A stretch of DNA of 64,000 nt. Origin: Anaerolineales bacterium. Lineage in GTDB: Bacteria; Chloroflexota; Anaerolineae; 4572-78; J111. The stretch is taken from NCBI GenBank assembly GCA_015075405.1, contig JABTUK010000001.1, positions 1,984,001 to 2,048,000 on the forward strand, given 5' to 3'. The position numbers were made by a program, and so were the translations under genes. Positions 58,173 through 64,000 of this stretch are shown here, piece by piece. The first letter of the stretch is position 1; every line of letters begins with the position of its first letter. The notes below the pieces were generated by a model. It did no database searches. It saw only the letters and a list, made by a program, of their open reading frames with translations, and was not told the DNA's origin.

Positions 58173-59978
58173 TTATTGGCTATCCTGAGCCAATTTTTGC
58201 GCTCGCCAGCGCATCAAAATAGGTCCAAACAGGGGGATGCCAAACAACCAGGGGATAGTGAGCAGATGCATGATCGTCCAATAGTTCCAATACTTGCTCA
58301 GAGGGCCGGTTTTACCCCAACTCCAATTATTGAGCCACCAGCGCCAGACGACAAAATAATTGATGATGGAAAGTTCGGAGGTGAGGCTGAAAAGGAAGGT
58401 TGACCAAAACGTGAAAGGGGTCAGGTGCAGCGCGGCCAGAGGAATGAGCCACATGGGATACCAGATGCGAAAGGTTGCGCCTAGCATCAGTTGGCTAAAG
58501 TAGGCCAAAAAGCCGGCCGTAATCAGGCTGAGTTTGCTGCGCCAGAGCTGGATTAAGAGCCAGAGATAAAAAAGAATAAAAATGTAGCTGGCCGTGTTAC
58601 GGGCAATCGGTTCGCTGGCTTCGCGCGGCAGAATTTCGCGCAGGACCATACGCAGCCCGGAGGCGATGGCAAAGCCGCGCCGGGCGGTCAGCATCGAACC
58701 CAGGCCGGGGGGGGTGTCCGCTTTGAGCGGGACAAAGCCCAGCCAGTCTGACAGCGCCGCCCAGGCGTTGATTAAAAAGGGTGAGATTTTCAAAACAACA
58801 TTCAGCCGGGTAGTTAGCACATTCCAGGCATCCTGAAAAACCGGGGCCAGCGGCCCGAGGGCGCGATAGACAATGTAGGCGGTCACTAAAACAATGAGCG
58901 CCGCGCCTAAAGCTTTGAGAAGACGTTGCCGCCAGGAGGACTCGCTTTTGAGTAGGACAATGGCAAACAGCGGGAGCAACAGCAGACCGGTAATTTTGGC
59001 TAACGTCGCCAGGGTTAGCGCCAGCGTGGCCGCCCACCATAGTTTGCGCTGCCATAACACAATCCCCAATACCATCAAAGCCATGAAGACCATATCGTTA
59101 TGGCCGTTGCCGGGGCCTTGCATCAGGATGAGGGGATTCCAGGCAAAGAAGGTCAGAGCAAGGAGGTTGGAGGGTTGGAAGGTTGGAGGGTTGGGGGTGG
59201 TTTTGGTTGGACCGAATGTTAATCTGGGTGTTGTTTCGGTAGTGGCAAACCAGCCGATGAGGACGGCGCATAGTCCGTAAAAAAGCAGGACGACGAGTTT
59301 GAGGCTGAGGCTGCCGGGAACCATATCGGTGGCCCCAAACAGCCGCAGCGGAACCTGAACGATAATTTCCCACAGCGGCCCGTACCCGGAAACCCATTCG
59401 CCAAATTCGCCGGCAAAGGCAATGTAAGGATCGTTGGGAAAATTGTTCGGCGGTGAGAGCATGGGACTTTCGCCATACACGGCCCAGATGCGACCCCGCA
59501 GCACATAGCGAAACAGATCGTTAGCCGTGATGGGATAGAGCCAGATTAAGGTAAAGCCAAAAATCAAACCAAAGCCGAGGATGAGCAGTTTGAGAGTGTG
59601 AGGCGTGAGGCGTGAGGCGTGAGGCGTGGAGGATGGTGAGTGTCCCTGGTCAGGTCTCTGATTACTGACTACTGACATCTGATTACTGATAACCGACACA
59701 GTCCGCAGGGCTTGCCAAAAAAGAAAATACAACAGGAAGATGCCAGCAGTATAAACAGGCGCAAACCAGCGATAGCCGCGCATCAGAATTTCCAGGTCGG
59801 CGGCGGGGCCGCCTTTGTGGGTGTTGGAAACCAGGGGAAAAGCAACAATATAGATAACATAAATCAATTGGGTTGCCAGCCCAATTGCTAACAGCCGCAC
59901 CAACCCGCTGGCAAGTTGAGACCTACTAGCCGCAGCAGGCTGAGCTTGGGTTGAATCCAGGGACAATGAGGGACGCAT
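58173..59978 (-). CDS. Polytopic membrane mannosyltransferase-like protein with repeat-encoded loops
   Basis: 601 aa from the ATG at 59978, which has a promoter placed for leaderless transcription. At least ten hydrophobic segments. A signature similar to polyprenol-phosphate-mannose-dependent (MptA/B- or DUF2029-like) GT-C enzymes is seen: LYPITANDLFRYVLRGRIWAVYGESPMLSPP and LMQGPGNGHNDMVFMALMVLG. Residues about 89-129 (VISNQMSVVSNQ, TPHASRLTPHT) and about 259-276 (PNPPTFQPSN) are encoded by intragenic repeat arrays of CTGATTA, GTGAGGC and CCTTCCAA type, placed in loops between helices. It probably assembles envelope glycans; substrate unknown. The longer frame to 60074 overlaps the mtnA promoter. 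Confidence 0.82.
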   Translation of the reverse strand: MRPSLSLDSTQAQPAAASRSQLASGLVRLLAIGLATQLIYVIYIVAFPLVSNTHKGGPAADLEILMRGYRWFAPVYTAGIFLLYFLFWQALRTVSVISNQMSVVSNQRPDQGHSPSSTPHASRLTPHTLKLLILGFGLIFGFTLIWLYPITANDLFRYVLRGRIWAVYGESPMLSPPNNFPNDPYIAFAGEFGEWVSGYGPLWEIIVQVPLRLFGATDMVPGSLSLKLVVLLFYGLCAVLIGWFATTETTPRLTFGPTKTTPNPPTFQPSNLLALTFFAWNPLILMQGPGNGHNDMVFMALMVLGIVLWQRKLWWAATLALTLATLAKITGLLLLPLFAIVLLKSESSWRQRLLKALGAALIVLVTAYIVYRALGPLAPVFQDAWNVLTTRLNVVLKISPFLINAWAALSDWLGFVPLKADTPPGLGSMLTARRGFAIASGLRMVLREILPREASEPIARNTASYIFILFYLWLLIQLWRSKLSLITAGFLAYFSQLMLGATFRIWYPMWLIPLAALHLTPFTFWSTFLFSLTSELSIINYFVVWRWWLNNWSWGKTGPLSKYWNYWTIMHLLTIPWLFGIPLFGPILMRWRAQKLAQDSQ

Positions 59979-59984
59979 CTGGGC

Positions 59985-60013
59985 ATTGTAGCCCAGATTA
60001 AAGGTAAGGGCAA
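59985..60013 (-). promoter_or_regulatory. Leaderless promoter for the mannosyltransferase-like gene
   Basis: On the minus strand TTGCCC (60008-60013), 17 bases, TACAAT (59985-59990), then six bases, then the ATG at 59978. Transcription would start at or next to the A of the ATG. Confidence 0.6.
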
Positions 60014-60045
60014 GCGGCCAAAATTGCGTTTTTTGGCGCAGTTGT

Positions 60046-60074
60046 TTGACAAACCTTTCCGGCTGTGATAACAT
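60046..60074 (+). promoter_or_regulatory. mtnA promoter
   Basis: TTGACA (60046-60051), 17-base spacer, TAACAT (60069-60074). It is divergent from the leaderless promoter and is followed by a leader of about 167 nt with a repeat hairpin and an intrinsic terminator. Confidence 0.65.
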
Positions 60075-60106
60075 CGGCGCTTGCGAGTAGTTGCTGCCTT
60101 TACAAG

Positions 60107-60172
60107 AGTAGACGGTAGACGGTAGACAGGAGTATTTTTCCCGTCTACTGTCTACTGTTTACCGTCTACCTA
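60107..60172. repeat. Inverted heptad array, unit GTAGACG/CGTCTAC
   Basis: GAGTAGACGGTAGACGGTAGAC and GTCTACTGTCTACTGTTTACCGTCTACC are complementary arms over a short loop. It lies in the mtnA leader, upstream of the terminator. Confidence 0.88.
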
Positions 60173-60184
60173 CCTGGCCCTAAA

Positions 60185-60214
60185 CTCCGCCAATCTTTGC
60201 GGAGATTTTTTTTG
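60185..60214 (+). terminator. Intrinsic terminator in the mtnA leader (candidate attenuator)
   Basis: CTCCGC (60185-60190), 8-nt loop, GCGGAG (60199-60204), then ATTTTTTTTG. It is oriented with mtnA and lies 33 bases before its ATG, after the promoter at 60046, so it should attenuate the operon. No known SAM or SAH riboswitch motif is seen. Confidence 0.7.
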
Positions 60215-60247
60215 CCCAAAAGAAGCAAGAAAGGAGAGGTGCAGCCC

Positions 60248-61321
60248 ATGCGCACGGTTGAGTGGGATTATGAACGCCATCTGGTCAAAATGATTGACCA
60301 GCGCAAACTACCTAGCATTTTTGAATTTGCTGAGTTTGACGACTACCAGGGCGTGGCCGCCGGCATCCGCGAGATGTATGTGCGCGGCGCACCGGCCATT
60401 GGAGCCGCCGGTGCATTTGGCATGGCTCTGGCGGCGCAGCAAAGCCAGGCCACTACCCGCGAGTCGCTGCTGCGTGAGCTGGAACAGGCGGCAGCGGTGC
60501 TGCGGGCTACTCGACCTACGGCTGTTAATCTTTTTTGGGCCATTGAGCGGATGCTGCGCGTTGTCACCAGCGAAGAGCTTGAGCATGTGGACGACATTCG
60601 CCAAAATATTTTGCAAGAAGCGCAAAGCCTGGCCGACGAGGATGTCGAAATCAATCTGCGCATGGCCCGGAATGGAGCAGCGTTGGTCAAAGAGGGTGAC
60701 ACTATTCTGCATCATTGCAACACCGGCTCGTTGGCCACGGTGGATTGGGGCACTGCGCTGGGGGTCATCCGCATGGCCAATGAACAGGGCAAAAATATCC
60801 ACGTATTGCTCGACGAAACCCGGCCTCAATTGCAGGGAGCGCGGCTATCGGCCTGGGAGTGCGAGCAGTATAAAATCCCCTACACCTTAATTGCCGATAA
60901 TGCCGCCGGGCACTATATGCGCACCGGTCAGATTGATATTGTCTTTGTCGGCTCTGACCGCACGGCGGCCAACGGTGATGTGGCCAACAAAATTGGAACC
61001 TACAAACTTGGCGTGGTAGCCAAAGAAAATGGCATTCCCTTCTTTCCGGTTGTGCCCACTTCTACAGTTGATCTGTCTCTGGCTACCGGCGATGAAATTC
61101 CCATCGAAGAACGTCCCGCCGAGGAAATCACCGGCCTGACCTTTTTTGGCCGGCCCGTGGCTCCAGCAGGAGCCAGGGTAGGCAACCCGGCTTTTGATGT
61201 GACCCCGCACAAATATGTCACCGGCATTGTCACCGAACACAGTGTGGTCTATCCGCCCTATAGTATCAACTTGCGCCGGGTGGTAGAAGAAGAGCAGGCG
61301 AAAGTGATGGGTAAGGTTTAA
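60248..61321 (+). CDS. mtnA: S-methyl-5-thioribose-1-phosphate isomerase
   Basis: Isomerises MTR-1-P to MTRu-1-P in methionine salvage; 357 aa from the ATG at 60248 (AAGGAGAGG upstream). The start of the protein is [22 protein letters not shown]. Signature regions: [41 protein letters not shown] with the catalytic Cys, [52 protein letters not shown] with the catalytic Asp, and the [12 protein letters not shown] terminus. First gene of a methionine/SAM-cycle run. Confidence 0.96.
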   Translation: MRTVEWDYERHLVKMIDQRKLPSIFEFAEFDDYQGVAAGIREMYVRGAPAIGAAGAFGMALAAQQSQATTRESLLRELEQAAAVLRATRPTAVNLFWAIERMLRVVTSEELEHVDDIRQNILQEAQSLADEDVEINLRMARNGAALVKEGDTILHHCNTGSLATVDWGTALGVIRMANEQGKNIHVLLDETRPQLQGARLSAWECEQYKIPYTLIADNAAGHYMRTGQIDIVFVGSDRTAANGDVANKIGTYKLGVVAKENGIPFFPVVPTSTVDLSLATGDEIPIEERPAEEITGLTFFGRPVAPAGARVGNPAFDVTPHKYVTGIVTEHSVVYPPYSINLRRVVEEEQAKVMGKV

Positions 61322-61486
61322 TTTTTCAGAGGGTTAGATAACGCAAATTCTGAATAGTTTTCTAACTAATTTCTGATCAGTTTCATGTTAAATTCCTAAA
61401 ATTTTGTGGTAACTTAGAACGATGTGGTTATTGTCGGGATAACAAATATTTTTTCCTGACCTTTGACATTTGAAGGAGATTCACCC

Positions 61487-62482
61487 TTGACCGTCGCCGT
61501 TACCGGCTCTATGGCCTTCGATTATATTATGTCCTTCCCCGGCAAATTTGCCGACCATATTTTGCCGGATCAGATCCAGATTCTCTCGGTCAGCTTTCTA
61601 GTCGACTCAATGCGGCGGGAGCGGGGCGGCACGGCCGGCAATATTGCCTACAATCTGGCTTTGCTCAACCAGCCGGCGCTATTAATGGCGACGGTAGGCC
61701 AGGATGCGCCGGAGTACATTGCCGCGCTGCGCGAGCGAGGGGTTGACATCAGCGGGGTGCTGCAATTGCCCACCGAGTTCACCGCCTCTTTTTTTGTCAG
61801 CACCGACCGCTCGAATAACCAGATTGCCAGCTTTTACACCGGGGCAATGGCCAAGGCCGGACAGATTAGTTTTGCCAACCAGAATTATGCGGCCATAAAA
61901 ATAGCCATCATTTCCCCCAACGACCCTGCGGCTATGGTCAAATATGTTCAGGAATGTCAGGAACTGGGTATCGCCTACATTTATGACCCCAGCCAGCAAA
62001 TTCCCCGCCTCAACCCGGCCGATTTGGTCAAAGGCATCGAAGGCGCCAAAATCTTGATTGTCAACGATTACGAATTTGAGATGATCAAGAAGCAGACCGG
62101 CCTGAGCAGCGCCGATATTCAACAGCGAGTCGAAACGGTGATTATTACCCGCGGCGAAAAAGGTTCGGTTATCCGCACCACCGAAGCCGGCCAGGGCAGC
62201 AGCCTCTCTTTTAGAGAAATTCATATTCCGCCGGCCGAACCCAGCCGCCTGGCCGAACCCACCGGGGTGGGCGATGCTTTTCGGGCTGGCTTGATTGCCG
62301 GCTTGATGCGCGGCTATCCCTGGGAAGTGTGCGGGCGGCTAGGCTCAATTGCGGCCATTTATGTCTTGGAACAGCACGGGACGCAGCGCCACAGTTACAC
62401 CCGTAAACAGTTTGCCCAACGCTACCGCGAAGCCTTTGGCGACGCGCCGGAGTTGGAAGATTTTGTGAGTTATAAAAAATGA
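61487..62482 (+). CDS. PfkB-family carbohydrate/nucleoside kinase, probable adenosine kinase
   Basis: 331 aa from the TTG at 61487, which has AAGGAG at 61473-61478 (an earlier TTG at 61463 has no Shine-Dalgarno). PfkB motif 1 is RGGTAGNIAYNLALLNQPALLMATVG; motif 2 is EPTGVGDAFRAGLIAGLMRG, with the catalytic Asp of GVGDAF. Position between mtnA and ahcY suggests adenosine kinase, which would remove adenosine made by AhcY, but sugar kinase activity is not excluded by sequence. DAFRAGL and YIYDPSQQIPRL are typical of this group. Confidence 0.85.
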   Translation: MTVAVTGSMAFDYIMSFPGKFADHILPDQIQILSVSFLVDSMRRERGGTAGNIAYNLALLNQPALLMATVGQDAPEYIAALRERGVDISGVLQLPTEFTASFFVSTDRSNNQIASFYTGAMAKAGQISFANQNYAAIKIAIISPNDPAAMVKYVQECQELGIAYIYDPSQQIPRLNPADLVKGIEGAKILIVNDYEFEMIKKQTGLSSADIQQRVETVIITRGEKGSVIRTTEAGQGSSLSFREIHIPPAEPSRLAEPTGVGDAFRAGLIAGLMRGYPWEVCGRLGSIAAIYVLEQHGTQRHSYTRKQFAQRYREAFGDAPELEDFVSYKK

Positions 62483-62492
62483 AACGTGACAG

Positions 62493-63828
<1,336 letters not shown>

Positions 63829-63847
63829 AAGAACCAGCAGAAGAAAA

Positions 63848-63925
63848 GGTAGCAGGGTAGCAAGGTAGCAGGGGGTATTTTACCCCTGTCTACCGTCTAC
63901 CGTCTACCGTCTACTATTTTCACAG
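63848..63925. repeat. Array GTAGCAGG / GTCTACC upstream of metK
   Basis: AGGTAGCAGGGTAGCAAGGTAGCAGGGGG, TATTTTA, CCCCTGTCTACCGTCTACCGTCTACC, ending CTATTTTCACAGGAG, the metK ribosome binding site. Confidence 0.88.
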
Positions 63926-63938
63926 GAGAACAACTTAT

Positions 63939-64000
63939 ATGAGTACAACCTTTATGACCTCGCCCCAACTGTTCTTCACCAGCGAGTCGGTGACGGAAGG
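63939..64000 (+). CDS. metK: S-adenosylmethionine synthetase, N-terminus only
   Basis: Partial: the window ends after 20 codons, MSTTFMTSPQLFFTSESVTE. The FTSESVTEG block is the invariant start of MetK (methionine + ATP to SAM). AGGAGAA precedes the ATG. Its place after mtnA, a PfkB kinase and ahcY completes a SAM-cycle gene run. Confidence 0.9.
   Translation, partial: MSTTFMTSPQLFFTSESVTE

Noticed and set aside
60075..60247. SAM or SAH riboswitch upstream of mtnA
   Set aside because: No known riboswitch core was recognisable; the leader is mostly a heptad inverted array plus a terminator.

Overview
The window looks like a chromosomal segment of an uncultured or environmental Chloroflexota bacterium (Anaerolineae/Caldilineae-like). 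This is inferred from its mix of features: lipoproteins with an AAQCG lipobox, DUF4058 and PD40 proteins, a Ser/Thr kinase fused to an ATPase and TPRs, many toxin-antitoxin cassettes, and a GC-rich coding style. There is no marker such as 16S rRNA to prove it. No phage, plasmid or IS transposase is visible. Genes are housekeeping genes interleaved with small selfish-looking cassettes.

Layout. 0-7.4 kb: the end of a large exported protein, then a peptide-type ABC importer (two tandem paralogous lipoprotein binding proteins plus two permeases, no ATPase). 7.5-15.6 kb: ridA, argS, a toxin/antitoxin pair, a very large RecQ with HEAT repeats, and an MNT/HEPN pair whose HEPN toxin is frameshifted. 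15.8-19.7 kb: a giant Ser/Thr kinase-ATPase-TPR protein and hicBA. 19.8-22.5 kb: groES-groEL with two CIRCE operators, a terminator, and three tRNAs (Thr, Pro, Pro). 22.6-31.9 kb: a metallo-beta-lactamase fold protein, gyrA, cdsA, DUF4058, polA and a PIN toxin pair. 32-38 kb: a duplicated beta-propeller protein and a zinc-ribbon membrane protein. 38.5-43.4 kb: MntA/HepT, a one-polypeptide fusion of a CPBP-type membrane domain to a subtilisin, a double GNAT, and a PspA-like coiled coil. 43.4-55.4 kb (minus strand): all seven shikimate pathway steps plus tyrA, broken up by a NUDIX hydrolase, an SGNH hydrolase, a nucleotidyltransferase pair, a VapBC pair, a dead Uma2 gene, a response regulator and a four-helix-bundle protein. 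55.5-60 kb: two polytopic glycosyltransferases. 60-64 kb: mtnA, an adenosine-kinase-like PfkB protein, ahcY and the start of metK, which together form the SAM/methionine cycle.

The most striking unexplained structure is not a gene. At least 25 loci carry short arrays of degenerate 7- or 8-bp units, usually arranged as two inverted arms that can fold into a hairpin. Each locus uses its own unit (for example GCGAATG, GGATGAA, GTCTACC, AAATCGT, CTTCCAAC). The arrays fill almost every intergenic gap, lie between tRNAs, supply the stop codon and last residues of several enzymes, and sit in frame inside conserved enzymes (PolA, RecQ, AroB, AroC, a glycosyltransferase and the CPBP-subtilisin). One version (GTAGCAGG arm plus GTCTACC arm, then a conserved CTATTTTC-(N)-GGAG tail) sits directly in front of groEL, the pspA-like gene, ahcY and metK, like a portable 5' UTR with its own ribosome binding site.
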